Assembly: GCA_027257055.1 (NCBI GenBank)
Contig: JAPVLO010000182.1
Coordinates: 558,001 to 622,000 of the forward strand
From: Cephalopachus bancanus
Taxonomy: Eukaryota; Chordata; Mammalia; Primates; Tarsiidae
Length of the DNA stretch: 64,000 bases
Direction of reading: 5' to 3'
The stretch's first letter is position 1. The number at the start of each line of letters is the position of its first letter. Shown here piece by piece: positions 35,740-47,755 of the stretch. The position numbers and the translations under genes are program-made. A model generated the notes under the pieces. That model searched no databases. It was not told where the DNA came from and saw only the letters and a program-made list of their open reading frames with translations.

Positions 35740-36460
35740 TGGAATGCGGGCTCATCTGGGGCGACTCCGCTGCTCCATTTGCGAGGAAAAGGAGGTGGCG
35801 AGCAGGGCAGAGACTCGCCTGGGGCCAGAGCCCAGGACTGGGGGCCGCCCGCCTCCGCGTCCGGCTGCCTTTCGCACTCGGGGAGGCCGAGCCGGGCCTT
35901 GGTGCGGAAGGGCGGGTGCGGGGGCCGAGCCGAGCGCCTCCCGAGGGTCCGGCCCGTCGGCTCGGCACCTCCCCCGGAGAAGGCCCTCCTCGAGGAAGGA
36001 CGGACGGGAGGAGCGTGGGAAGAGACGTCGGGGCGCGTCGGCCCGCGGCGCGTCGCGTCCTCCTGCTCCGCGGCTGCCTGTCCTCCCCACCACACCTGCG
36101 TCCAGCCGGCGGCGGCTCGGCCCTGCGGAGCCACGCCAGAGCGCCAGGCTCGGAGGCTGTCCTGGAGCCCTCCGGCCTGCCGAGCGGCTTGCGGCGGCCC
36201 TTCCCCCGCGGCCAGGCCGGCCGCCGCTCGAGTCCGCCGACCTCGGCCCCCCTGCCAGTCTCCGGACTTGCCCACACTCCGCCCAGGGCGGCGGGGCGCA
36301 GCCCCTGCCCGCCATCCCGGGTTTCAGCGGCCCTCCCGGCTCTGCGTCCCGGGAGGAGGCGCCGCCAGAGCACTTCCCCGGCCCTCCTCTGCTCCTCGCC
36401 AGGTAAATCCTCCTCTCGGCGCGGGGCCTTCGCTTACAGTCTCGGGAGAGCCTCCCTTAT
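35740..36460. promoter_or_regulatory. CpG-island-like block in REG4 intron 2
   Basis: About 700 bases of dense CpG sequence with GGGCGGG near 35909, between the signal-peptide exon and the first domain exon. Near its right edge GCTCCTCGCCAG is followed by GTAAAT at 36403, a plausible splice donor. That would be compatible with an alternative first exon, but no TATA box, start codon in a supported frame or transcript evidence is visible. Long frames on both strands here are composition artefacts. Confidence 0.6.
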
Positions 36461-36754
36461 GACGTGTCCTACGTGTGCTTTGCATCGCGGCTTATGAAAT
36501 AGGCTAATGGGATTTAGAAATTAATTTTCACTCCCAGAGGACCTGGTGGGGACAATGCCTCTTCTTGTCTCCACGGTGATTTCCTTGTCCCGGCCTGTAG
36601 CCGCCTTTGCCCGCAGCCATGCATGGCATTGACTCGGTGGGTGGACACAACTTATGCGCAATAAAAAACTTCGTCTGGCTGATATCTTTTAAAAATATGA
36701 CATACTTATTACAACGGTGGATGTGCATAGCTACAAATTTTACACTAGCTACGT

Positions 36755-36960
36755 TTATCAAGCAATTTCTACATACCAGGCTCTGTGCTAATCATTTTAC
36801 AGGCATTATCTCCATGAATCTTGCCAGCAACCATTGAGGAAGGCATAGGTCGTTGGCCCGTTGTACAGACAACACCACCAAAGCTGAAAGAGATTAAATA
36901 ACACGTTCCCGAGGTCACGTGTCTAGTAAGGGATTGACCAGAACACTATTAGAATCCAAG
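36755..36960 (-). mobile_element. MIR, antisense
   Basis: CAGGCTCTGTGCTAATCATT, TTACAGGCATTATCTCCATG, AGGTCACGTGTCTAGTAAGG read as antisense MIR. Confidence 0.75.
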
Positions 36961-37289
36961 TGAGACGGTAGGAGCGGAATACTTGACATTGCCTGGGCAG
37001 TGGTGAGTGGCTCTCGCGCCGTAAGAGGCTCTGCGGCTGCCGAGGAATCACTGCCTCCCTCCCCTACCCCCACCCCCCTCCCTGTCTGGGGGACCTCTGC
37101 TGGCCACGCCCCTTTCTGAGGAGGTTTCCTTCGCGGCAGATGGGAATGCGAATGCAGCCCTGTGTCTCAGGGAGGCTCTGGTCGTTCAGCAAGGTCATCT
37201 GAATGAATGTGGTTGGCCCACCCCAGAGTTAAAGCCAATGACTCGAGCATAGTAATGAGATGACTACGGCTTGAAAGGAGACTATCCCA

Positions 37290-37485
37290 GGGCCAAATCC
37301 TGGATTTTCACTGGTCTGCTGTGGCGTGACCATTTCTCCCTGAGGCACGGCAATTTCTTTCTGCCTTCATTTTCCCATCTGGAACATGAGGATAGCAGCA
37401 GCCTTCTTAGGAAGATGATTAGCATCTAGGTCCACGTCCTGGAACTGTACCTGGTGCCTGGCAAATGCTCAGTCAACGTGTGGCC
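37290..37485 (+). mobile_element. MIR, sense
   Basis: AATCCTGGATTTTCACTG, TTCATTTTCCCATCTGGAAC, ACCTGGTGCCTGGCAAATGC and TCAGTCAACGTG follow a near-full sense MIR. Confidence 0.8.
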
Positions 37486-37539
37486 TAAAAGCCAAGGCAG
37501 TCAGTTGCAGTTCTTTGCACAATGGTTTATGGAGCCAGA

Positions 37540-37900
37540 ATGTCCCCACCAGGGAGCGCACGGCCACACTGGAGAGAGACGGAGGAACCGGGGAGCAGGA
37601 GAGAGAAGAGAAAGGAGAGGCAGAGGCAGTCTCACGTAGACAAGGAGAGGCGCACATAGCGCAGAGGCCAAAGAGAAGCGACCAGAGTGCAGAAACGGAG
37701 AGAGAGAGAGAGAGAAAGGTCCATCAAAGTCCGGAAGAGATGCAAGACAGAAAACTGAACAGAGATGGCTGGAGGCAGAGAGTGGTCCTCAGAGAGCCAA
37801 AGCAAGACAGAGACAGGAGGGAAAGAGACAGAGGAGAGAGAGGCACAAGAAGAAAGAGGAGAGGGAAGAGGAGCGGACGGCAGAGGAGACAGGAGTTGGA
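37540..37900 (+). repeat. purine-rich low-complexity tract
   Basis: About 360 bases dominated by A and G, including a (GA)n run at 37696-37716 and many AGAGAGGA-like words. It produces long shadow frames rich in Arg, Glu and Lys, which are not genes. Confidence 0.85.
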
Positions 37901-38108
37901 TTGCTGGCTGCCTGTTCTTGAGTCTTCTGTGCCCTGCCCTCCCCGCCCCCGTGTCCTCCATGTGTGTCCCGAGACCTTCTGGCCTCGCTGCCTGGATCCA
38001 GATAAATCCAAACTGTGGTGCCTGAGGGCCTGTCCGAACGTGTGTGCCCACAGAAGGCGAAGCAGGGTCACTTCCGAGGACACAACATTGAACCGGGAGC
38101 ACACCCGG

Positions 38109-38171
38109 TGTCCTCAGACGTGCGGTCTTTGTCCTCAGACTCAAGGGCCTTGTCCTCAGACGTAAGGTCAG
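38109..38171 (+). repeat. three-copy 21-bp minisatellite
   Basis: TGTCCTCAGAC starts at 38109, 38130 and 38151, an exact 21-base period with variable second halves. Confidence 0.9.
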
Positions 38172-39099
38172 AGATCTGGGCTCCTCTTTGACACATCTTT
38201 TAGGACAGTCTCTCCGGGTTAGATAAGAGCTGGGGCTGCAGCCCCAAAGGGCATGGCTGGAGAGGGCAACACAGCCAGGTCGCAAGAGCTCTTAAATGCT
38301 GGATGAGCTGAGCGGACCTGAAAGCAAGGGACACCCCTGGGGCTTTGTAAGCAGGGGATGAAAGAAAGCAGGAGGGTGGCACAAACTAGTGGCAGCCGTG
38401 TCATCTGAGTGGGGACACAGTGTCACCGGAGTGGCGAGAAGTGAAATACTGTTGTGGCATCTACTGTCTGGACATCCACTGTGGAAGGAAAGATCCTGCA
38501 CCCACCCTTGGAGTCAGAGTGCAGCCACATGATCACAGAGCCCGAACGTGTCCTCTTGGCATCCCTGCATCCCCTGGGCCCTCTGCCCATCCAGCCATCT
38601 GGCCCTCTTCAAGGACCTTCAGATGCAGTGATGTGACCCCTTCACCAACTGGTTTGCAAGAAGAGCGTGTGCCTCTCTGAATCGCAGCTGCTGCTGCTTC
38701 CTTTTTTTTTAATCTGGGGCAGATTTCAGTCTCACCGTCAGCAGCCTGCAATCACAGCTTCTTCTGTTTCTAGGCCCCGACTCTCACTTTGCCTTCATCT
38801 GCGGCTGCCTGGCCGACGCCCTACCGTGAAGGCGCCTGAAGCGCTTGCTCCCTCCGGCATGCCTTCCACTTCCTGCCTCCATTCCTCTGCCCAGCCCATC
38901 CCCTCTGTCTACAACGTCCCCTCCCCTGGTACTGACACACAGTCCACCTGTTCTCAAGTTCCAGCCCAACTGCCATCCAGCCTGTCTCGTGCCTTTCAGG
39001 CCCAAGGGACGTCTCCCTCCTAATCATTGCTGCCCCTCATCCACTCTTGTGCTGCCTTCAAACACAGTTGCTTGACCTTTACTACCAATGTGAGATTCT

Positions 39100-39390
39100 G
39101 CTAGCTGCTGGGTATGTCTGTCCCAATTAATGCATTTTGGAACTGGGGAAATGACCACAGGTTCGCTTCAGGGGACCCACTGGACCCACTGTGAGATGGA
39201 CTGAGCTGAGACTCCACCGATCGCCTGACTTCCATAATCCCTGCTCTGACTGGGGACCTAAGTGTTATTCTGGGTCTCTTGGAATTGATACCAGAGCCAG
39301 TGTTCCTTAATCCCAGGAAAGTCTGATTATTCCCTTTTCCCCAATGCACAGTCACTCTGGTAACAGCCGCAGGCCCCTTTGGGGAAGGCT
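39100..39390. mobile_element. possible MaLR internal fragment
   Basis: AACTGGGGAAATGACCACAGG, GACCCACTGGACCCACTGTG, CTGATTATTCCCTTTTCCCC and CACAGTCACTCTGGTAACAG give the impression of an old ERVL-MaLR internal region. The family was not firmly identified. Confidence 0.3.
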
Positions 39391-39512
39391 GGGAGAAAGA
39401 CTAGCAGTATACATCTCTGGTCAGGGTGGAGTCTGGATCTGCAAACTGCATCAAACCTGGGAATGGATTGTTTTCGCTATCATAACTTGTCGTTGCCTTT
39501 GTTTATGCACAG

Positions 39513-39610
39513 ATATCATCATGAGACCTAGCTGTGCTACCGGATGGTTTTACCATAGGTCTAATTGCTACGGATACTTCCGGAAGCTGAGGAGCTGGTC
39601 TGAGGCCGAG
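39513..39610 (+). CDS. REG4: REG4 coding exon 2
   Basis: Acceptor TTTATGCACAG precedes 39513 and donor GTAAGA follows 39610. It is 98 bases, completing codon 23 (Asp) and ending in phase 0 at Glu55. It codes the first residues of the mature protein and the start of the lectin-like domain (DIIMRPSC, GWFYHRSNCYGYFRKL), including Cys30 and Cys41, expected to pair with each other as the N-terminal disulfide of long-form C-type lectin folds. Confidence 0.95.
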
Positions 39611-40167
39611 GTAAGACATTTGCTCTGTGCTTGGATGGGCTTCTCCAGAACAAGGGGCCAGCCCGGTCCCAGATCGCATTTGATTCCGGAACGAGGGTCC
39701 TTCCTTGGCGTTCTGAGGAGAAGAGCCCTGGCTAGTGAAACAAAGAGGGTTGTGGGTTCACCTCATTCAGTGTTGTAAGCATCGAATAAGCGGGCACAAC
39801 ATGCCCAGACCCTAACGGGCTGCAAGGCCGCAAGGATGAATAAGAAACAGCCCTGGCCTTCAACAAATCACTGTCAGTCAAGAGGACAGAGATATATAAA
39901 TCAAAAGAGCATGAGAAGATGAGGCGCTTACAGGAAGAATAGCTGAGTTCCCGTACCAGGTTAATCAGAAGAAGGAGTAGCATGTAGACAGGCCTGGAGC
40001 AGACACCTCAGAGGCACCAGCCGAAGGTGACGCAGTCCCAAAAGGGATGGTTCCCTCGCTCTGCATAGCCCATGGGTATATTGACTTTATTTCACTGAAT
40101 CTTTGTCTAAAAGATAACCAAATAGATCGTCAAAGTGAGTTACCTCAGCCGGGTGGGGGATAACAAC

Positions 40168-40349
40168 GGCTGGGCGTGGTGGCTCAAGCCCGTAATCCCA
40201 GCTACTCTGGGAAGCTGAGGCTGAAGGATCGCCTGAGCCCAGGATTTCCATACCAGCTTAGGCAGCATAGCGAGACCTCACCGCTACCAAAAAAAGTTAG
40301 CCAGGCGTGGCGGTGCGTGCAGGAGTCCCAGCTACTCCAGGAGGCTGAG
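40168..40349 (+). mobile_element. truncated Alu, sense
   Basis: Starts GGCTGGGCGTGGTGGCTCA. It is interrupted in the right arm near GGAGGCTGAGGGG and has no A tail. Confidence 0.85.
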
Positions 40350-40843
40350 GGGAATGGGCGCTGCCATCTTTCTGAACTGCGGCCGTTTAACTGAGGGGCC
40401 TGGCTGGGGGAGCCACACGGGCGCTGTGTGGCGTGATCTGGGTCCAGACGGCTTCAGAGCCCTTGTAGACAAACTCAAGGAGGAGAAGAGAAAGACAGAA
40501 AGCAGGGATGGAGCACCTACCTCGTGACAGCGACCGCAAGCCTTCTCTGACCTTGAAAAGTCCAAGATTAAGCAAGATCGTGACATTTCAACAGATCACG
40601 TCAATACAGTGTGAGCATAAATGATTTCCCCAAGATTACAGTGAGAGTAGCCAACACAGCAAAGCAAACCCAGCAAAGTCTGAGCTCAGTCCGAAATAAC
40701 TGAAGAGCCGGAGAGAGAGGAAGGGAGGGGGAGGGAGAGAGCAGGCTAGGACAGAAGTTCCCAGTCTCTCCATGCAGGAAAAGAAAAACGAGCTCAGGAG
40801 AGCTGTGGACCTTCCCCTCAGCTCTTAGGAAGGGAAGTGACTC

Positions 40844-41134
40844 AGCCGGGCTCGGTGGCTCAGCCTGTCATTCCGCGCTTCGGGAGGCTGAGGTGAGTGG
40901 ATGGCCTGAGCCCGCGGGTTCGAGACCCGCCTGGGCAGGCGAGACCTCATCTCTACAATAAGTCGAAAAATTAGGGGGCGTGGTAGTGTGTGCCTGTAGT
41001 TCCAGCTATTTGGAAGACGGAGGCGGAAGGATGGCCGGAGCCCGGCAGGTCGAGGCTGCGGTGGCCGGGAGCGGCCACTGCACTCCAGTCTGGGCGACTG
41101 AGTGAGACTCCAACTCAAAAACAAAGAAAAAAAG
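40844..41134 (+). mobile_element. Alu (young type), sense
   Basis: Dimer with an A-rich tail. Duplication GAAGGGAAGTGACTCA / GAAAGGGAAGCAACTCG. Short left arm (CTGGGCAGGCGAGACC). Confidence 0.93.
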
Positions 41135-41336
41135 AAAGGGAAGCAACTCGATGAATCTTGAAAAGACATCAGTACTGCCTGTCACAGAGGTGCCAGTGCT
41201 AGTTCTGTGAAAACAAAGAGCAAGATATTTGGAGAACACTGGCATAACATAGACCTGAGTTTGTCACAGCTCGGCCACTCATCAGGTGCTGCTATAGCTC
41301 ACCTTACCTGTTTCTTGACTATTAAATGGGATAACG

Positions 41337-41622
41337 GCTGGGCACGGTGGCTCAAACTTGTAATCCCAGGTATTGTGGGAGGCTGAGCCCAGGAGTTCGA
41401 GACCAGCCTAGGCAACATAGAGAGATCTCGCCTCTACCAAAAAAAAAAAAAAAAATTAGCCAGGTGTGATGGTGTGTGCTGGAGTCCCAACTACTCCAGG
41501 AGGCTGAGGTGGAAGGATCACCTGAGCCCAGAAGGTCAACGCTGCGGTGAGCCATAGTCACGACATTGCACTCCAGCCTGGGTGACGGGGTAAGATCTTG
41601 ACCCCCACACACACCAAAAAAA
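41337..41622 (+). mobile_element. older Alu, sense
   Basis: AluJ-type dimer (GGCTGGGCACGGTGGCTCA) ending in a CACACACACC / A-rich tail. Confidence 0.9.
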
Positions 41623-42051
41623 TAAAAGAGAGAGAGAGATGATGCTTTTTACTTCATTGGGTTGTCGGGTGGATGCATTGAAACAACTTGCACAAAGCCT
41701 GTGGTAGAGGGTAGATGCTCAGTTCACTCAGAGCAAGACCCTTCCACAGGATTGATGTGGAACCTTAGCAGACTTAACAGCCCCAGGACCAGGGTGCAGT
41801 GACAGGACAGGAAGGCCAAAGCAGGCCTGAATGGGGCCGCCTCGGGCTGACGGGTTCCTTGTCAACATTGCTGGCCACCCTTGGCTCTTGGGACTCCCTC
41901 TGCTGGAGGGAGCGGTGAGACGCACATATACATCCCGTCTCGTGCTTGAGAGGCAGAAGTCTGAGTCCTACTTACAGCTCCGTTACTGCCGGCTATGAGA
42001 ACCAGGAAGAAAGACATCACCTAAATACTCCAAGCCTGCTCCCCTTCTGTC

Positions 42052-42106
42052 CCAGGAATCTTTTGTAGCTGGTACACAGTGGGCACTCAGTAAATGCTGA
42101 CTGGTA
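42052..42106 (+). mobile_element. MIR/L2 3' tail
   Basis: GCTGGTACACAGTGGGCACT, CAGTAAATGCTGACTGG is the common 3' end of MIR/L2 elements. Confidence 0.65.
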
Positions 42107-42360
42107 ATCTAGCTTGCAAGCTGCACAAACCTGAGAATAAGATAGAATTGCAGCTATAGAAGTATGTTGGTGTCATAAAGAGATATGCAGGTGTGAGGAC
42201 TAAAATACGATTAAATAGTAACTACGTCTAATCTTGGGCAAAATAGTAAAAGCAAGAATGAGAACATTAAAAGCCTAAGCAACCACAGCCCAAACTATGT
42301 TTTTATTAAATTAATTCAATTTCTTAGATCCTGGAACACAACCCCAGAGGAATCTTAAAA

Positions 42361-42362
<2 letters not shown>

Positions 42363-42410
<48 letters not shown>
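42363..42410 (+). repeat. (AC)24 microsatellite
   Basis: A perfect 48-base run of AC dinucleotides in REG4 intron 3. Confidence 0.97.
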
Positions 42411-42412
<2 letters not shown>

Positions 42413-42949
42413 TTACCTTGTTTAACTGAACAATGGATTTCTGGTTATAGAACAAGAATTAATCGCGTCACATGTTCCATACAATCCTTAAAACAATGGG
42501 ACATTATCATATATTAATCCATAAAAAGTCAGATTGCATGCCCTTGGATGTGAAAGAATTTATGTAGAGGAAGAAGGAAAAAATTTTGATTGGTATAAAG
42601 ACATACAGGAATACAAACAGATTAGAGATTAGAGTTGAAAGCTTTCAAAGTTGCAACAGAGCGAAGAGTTACATAGTAGCCTCTAGAAACTCAGGAATCC
42701 GGCCAGACTCACTGGTGTGGTTACAGCTGAAGAAAGGCAGGTGAGTAGACACATTGATCTTCAGCCAGCAGGGATTCCAAACCAGCAAGTGGGAGTGCCC
42801 GCTCCCCTGGAGGACATCTTCAGATGTTGAGGCAAGTCATCCTGTATTCACTTGGTAGCTGTCGCAAATAAGTTACAGACCACTGTTTTCAACTTACAAT
42901 GTGTTATTCGTGTGTGCTATAGGGTGATAATAATTTGAAGTTAAAAAGG

Positions 42950-43090
42950 CAGAGGCCTGGGGGCTCGAAAGACCTGGGCTCTCTCCCTGTGATGGGCAGC
43001 CCTTTCCTGATGCCCTTCTCCCCATCGGCAAACTAAAGGCAGCCCCTCCTTCCGAAGACAGTCAGGATTAGACGAGACAGCACGTGTGAG
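42950..43090 (+). mobile_element. MIR, sense
   Basis: GAAAGACCTGGGCTCTCTCC, CTTCTCCCCATCGGCAAACT and GAGACAGCACGTGTGAGGCG follow the sense MIR order, with raised CpG content. Confidence 0.6.
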
Positions 43091-43309
43091 GCGCCCGGTC
43101 TACGGGCAGGGTCCCATGAAGAGCACCACTGTGGATCTGTTCTGCGATGCACATTGTGTTCACATTCTAACACCTCCGAAATCAGGTGTGTGCTACAAAC
43201 AACAGTGTGGGTTCATCGGCAGTGATATTTTTTCTTTCTTGATAAGACTTAAAATAATGGCACATTTCACAATCAGTGGTGTATGAGATTTGTTGAAATG
43301 CAGAATTAT

Positions 43310-43400
43310 CATACATTTAGTCCTCATGACAGCTCCCAGGTAGCTGTCATTGCTTTCCAGATGAGGAAACTGGGCCTCAGAGACAATACTGAGAGGCAAA
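43310..43400 (-). mobile_element. MIR core, antisense
   Basis: CATTTAGTCCTCATGACAGC, CAGATGAGGAAACTGGGCCT and CAGAGACAATACTGAGAGGC are the antisense MIR core. Confidence 0.75.
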
Positions 43401-43625
43401 GCAGGGCCCCAGGCGCTTCTGAGTCTCTTGGGCTGCCGCTTCCTCTGAAACCTGACACTGTGGCGGCTGTGTTGTCTCCCAGGGTGGCAGGAAGTCTTCA
43501 GCGGGTCACAACTTCTGGAGGAGGTGGGGCTGTGTGCCTCCGTTCTGCTTGGTACACTAAGGTTCTGAGGAGAGAGCTGTTCTTTAGACCTCTGTGTCAT
43601 TAATGGGACCTCTCCTTGCATGTAG

Positions 43626-43763
43626 CTCGAGTGTCAGTCTTATGGAAACGGAGCTCACTTGGCGTCTGTCCTGAATACAAAGGAAGCCAGCACCATAGCA
43701 GAGTACATAAGTGGCTATCAGAGAAACCAGCCCGTATGGATTGGCCTGCATGACCCACAGAAG
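43626..43763 (+). CDS. REG4: REG4 coding exon 3
   Basis: Acceptor TTGCATGTAG, donor AAG followed by GTAACT. 138 bases (46 codons, residues 56-101), phase 0 at both ends. It encodes the central lectin-like domain, with Cys58 and the conserved PVWIGLHDPQK. In the REG family the WIGLHDP stretch is the equivalent of the C-type lectin WIGL core. Cys58 is expected to pair with the last cysteine of the domain. Confidence 0.95.
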
Positions 43764-44986
43764 GTAACTTCAGACTTGGCCCACAAATGCCAGCTTGGCA
43801 AATGGTCTCCTGGCCTCTGAACAAGGGCACGGGCGGTAGGTCCTCTTCAGCCATGCGCCTCCATTGATAAAGACCAAACCCTCAAGGTCAGGGACCCGGT
43901 TCTGGCCCTCAGTGGAGGATATCGTTTATACGGCACCATTTTATAGACCCTCTGTCTAATTGAGGTCCGCCTGAATCGTAGAACACAAAACTACCAGCTT
44001 TCCAGAGCCTTCAAAAAAAAAGTACGCATAGTGTATGTGTGTGGGTGGTACACACAGATCTGTCATGAGACTCAGATTAATTAGATCCCCATTGGTTCTT
44101 GAGTTAAAGTTGAAAACTTCCAGCTAAACTTATTCTCAGATGCTTTTGTGTTGTTTATGTTATTTTTAATTTCTTTCCCACTGGACTCTTGCTGTTCTTT
44201 CTGTGAATACCTCATTATAAGGAACGTCTGGTTGCTGAGGCCTCAATGGGGGTCTGCAGTTAATAGATTCTACAGTTGATGCAAACAAACATAGCGAACA
44301 TAAGGAGAGAACTCCCATACTTTCTGTTTCTTGATAAGACTGCTGACGATACCACACTTCATAGACTCACTTTCACAAATGTGTGTATTTGTCTATAAAA
44401 TCTTCATGGTTTTTTCTTCTTGAACATCATGTTATAGAAAAACTAATAATCTCTTGCCATAGTTGTTGCAAATATTTTGTACAATTACTTAGCTTCTAAT
44501 GATTAGCTATCAGAAATTTTTCATTTTTATGTTTCCACATTGCTACCAATCAGAACTCTGTCAGTCAGAGGTAGACTAAATATTTACATTTATATCTAGT
44601 TTAATTTTTTACAATCATGACTAAGGAAAATAAGAGGCAAACTGTAATCTAGAAATTGTACAATGTCTCTAGTAGTTAAAGAAATTAAAACAAGAATATA
44701 ATTTGGTGTCAGATTATCAGACTTTGCTTTGTCTTGATGAATAATATTTTTAAGGAAATGGAAAAACTGTTTTTGTGCCCAATCAGTAAGTAGGTAAATT
44801 CTCACAATGGAATTGGTTTGGGAAAGCACTTTAGTAACTCAGATTAATAAACTCAAAATATTTATACCCTTTGACCCATTAATTCTACTTCTGGGCTTCT
44901 ATCATAAGGAAATAATTTTAAGTACAGAAGCAGCTTTATAAACAAAGCTGGTCATAGCAGTAGTGTTTATAATAATTGTAAATTGA

Positions 44987-45278
44987 GGCCAGGTGCGGTG
45001 GCTCAAGCCTGTAATCCCAGCACTTTGGGAAGCTGACGTGAGAAAATTGCCTAAGTCCACAGGTTTGAGACCAGCCCTGGCAACTTGGCAAGACCTCAAC
45101 TCTACAATAAATAAAAAAATTAGCTGGGTGTGGTGGTGCATGCTTGTGGTTCCAGCTACTTGGAAGGCTGAGGCAGAAGGATCACCTGAGCCCAACAGGT
45201 CAAGGCCGCGGTGGCCGTGAGTGTGCCACTGCACTCCAGCCTGGGTGACAGAGTGAGACTCCAACTCAAAATATGATA
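44987..45278 (+). mobile_element. older Alu, sense
   Basis: Dimer GGCCAGGTGCGGTGGCTCA. Duplication AATAATTGTAAATTGA / AATAATTGTAAATGGA flanks it. Confidence 0.93.
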
Positions 45279-45491
45279 AGAATAATAATTGTAAATGGAA
45301 ACCATAAGTCTGTCAGTCAATAGAAGACTATTAAGGCAAATTATGGTACACCCTTACCATTAAAAAGCATTTAGAAAACAAGACACAAAATGGAATATAT
45401 ATTTTTAAGATCACTTTTTTTAGTATGTAAAGATGTAGTAACACATAAAAATGTTCATGCCAGGAAAAAACAGGCTAAAATATTAGTAATG

Positions 45492-45786
45492 AGCCGGCCT
45501 CGGTGGCTCAGCCTGTAATCCCGCGCCTTTGGGAAGCTGAGGTAAGTGGATTGCCTGAGCCCGCGGGTTCAAGACCCGCCTGGACAGGCGAGACTTCATC
45601 TCTACAATAAATCAAAAAATCAGCCGGGTGTGGTAGCGCGTGCCTGTAGTTCCAGCTACTCGGAAGGCTGAGGCGGAAGGATCGCCGGAGCCCAGCAGGT
45701 CAAGGCTGCGGTGGCCGGGAGCGGCCACTTCACTCCAGTCTGGGCGACAGAGTGAGACTCCAACTCAAAAAAAAAAAAAAAAAAAA
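45492..45786 (+). mobile_element. Alu (young type), sense
   Basis: Starts GCCGGCCTCGGTGGCTCA, with an A20-type tail. Perfect duplication ATTAGTAATG. Short left arm (GGACAGGCGAGAC). Confidence 0.95.
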
Positions 45787-45970
45787 TTAGTAATGTTTTC
45801 CTCATGGTGGGTGAAGGAATGACTTTTCTATTTTTCCTTCTTTATGTCTTTTTGTACTTTCCCAAGTCTTACAATAGAAACTTTGTTTCCAGGCGGCCTG
45901 AGGGAAACACCTTGGCTGTGAGCAGGTGGACAGACGGCCTGTACATTTCTTCCGTGTTCTGTCGTTGCAG

Positions 45971-46076
45971 AGGCAGCAGTGGCAGTGGATCGATGGGGCC
46001 GCGTTTCTGTACAGAGCCTGGTCTGGAAGGTCCGTGGGTGGAAACAAGCACTGTGCTGAGATGAGCTCCAGTAAAA
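45971..46076 (+). CDS. REG4: REG4 coding exon 4
   Basis: Acceptor TGTCGTTGCAG, donor AAAA followed by GTAAGT. 106 bases, residues 102-136 and the first base of codon 137. It carries WQWIDG and GGNKHCAEMSS with Cys129. Choosing the donor at 46076/46077 rather than the AG two bases earlier keeps the frame and gives Asn137-Phe-Leu-Thr-Trp across the junction. Confidence 0.94.
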
Positions 46077-46344
46077 GTAAGTTCTAGCGCGCCACCCCTC
46101 ACGGCTTGCAGCCCACAGCAGCCTCCCTTCCCTCAGGAAGAGCATTCACGGATGTGGGATCCTCCCCAGCCCTCCCCAGTGCACACCCGCAACTCTTTTC
46201 TCCTGCAGGACAGTGGCCTTACCACGCAGGGGCCTGGCAACCTGTGGTCCTTTGTGGCCACTTTACTGTCTTGGCCATATCAATGCACCTGGCATGTGGT
46301 TGTGTACTCAGCCATTTCTTTAAATCTGCGCATTGTTTTTTCTT

Positions 46345-46635
46345 TTCTTTCTTTCTTTTTGAGTTGGAGTCTCACTCAGTCGCCCGGATGGAGTGCAGCG
46401 GCCGCTCCCGGCCCCCACAGCCTCGACCTGCTGGGCTCCGGCCATCCTTCCCCTCAGCCTTCCGAGTAGCTGGAACTACGGGCGCGCGCTACCACGCCGG
46501 CTAATTCTTTGATTTATTGTAGAGATGAGGTCTCGCCAAGTTGCCCAGGCGGGTCTCGAACCTGCAGGCTCAGGCAATCCACTCACCTCAGCCTCCCAAA
46601 GGCGCGGGATTACAGGCTGAGCCACCGAGCCCGGC
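46345..46635 (-). mobile_element. Alu (young type), antisense
   Basis: Poly-T/C tail to GAGCCCGGC. Duplication TTGTTTTTTCTT on both sides. Long left arm. Confidence 0.93.
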
Positions 46636-46789
46636 TTGTTTTTTCTTAAATACACTTATTTTTAAAATCATATCATATATATGAGATGGGCATCTGTCAC
46701 ATTTTGGGAATCCCAGACCGCAGGGAGTAAATACGTGTGGTGAAATCGGATGAATTCCTTCTGATTTCTTTAAAAGTCAGGTTCCCAAG

Positions 46790-47368
<579 letters not shown>

Positions 47369-47537
47369 TCAGTTTGCCCCCATGAACCCTGGAAACCCAG
47401 TCTTTGCCTGGATTCCTCCCTCTTGTCTGTTTCCCTGAGTCCTGTCCCCAGAACGTGGTGGCCAGAGACCCATGTGCCGGCTGCACACAGTCCTTTCCCT
47501 GGCCTGCTTTTCTTTCTTTGCTCTTAATGCTAATGAG

Positions 47538-47755
47538 TTCGGGTTTTCAACCTTGGTGCTGATGACATTTTGACCTGAATGATTCTTTGTTGTGGGGACT
47601 GTCTTGTACATTATAGGAGGCTTAGCAGCATTCCTGGTCTATTCGGTAGTTGCCAGTACCACCACCCCTCCAAGGCTGTGACAACCAAAAATATCTCCAG
47701 ACATTACCAAATGTCTCCTAATGGGGGCAAATTCACCCCCTGTTGAGACCCACAG
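47538..47755 (-). mobile_element. MER20 (hAT MITE)
   Basis: TTTTCAACCTTGGTGCTGATG, TTCTTTGTTGTGGGGACTG, TGACAACCAAAAATATCTCC and ACATTACCAAATGTCTCC match MER20 in reverse. A perfect 8-bp target-site duplication CTAATGAG lies at 47530 and 47756, and the length (218) is near the usual 219. It is effectively full length. Confidence 0.93.

Larger units (their letters stand above)
44640..45890 (+). mobile_element. L1/HAL1-type LINE with two nested Alus
   Basis: CTTTGACCCATTAATTCTAC, TTCTGGGCTTCTATCATAAGG, TGGTACACCCTTACCATT and TTTTGTACTTTCCCAAGTC follow the order of an old LINE 3' end. Two Alus (44987 and 45492) split it. It ends about 80 bases before REG4 exon 45971. Confidence 0.6.

Noticed and set aside
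35509..36497. Frames of 317, 296 and 220 codons in the intronic CpG island
   Set aside because: Composition artefacts. Several frames are open at once and none has a recognised domain or splice support.
37515..38165. 216-codon frame rich in Arg, Glu and Lys
   Set aside because: Produced by the purine-rich low-complexity tract. No conserved domain.
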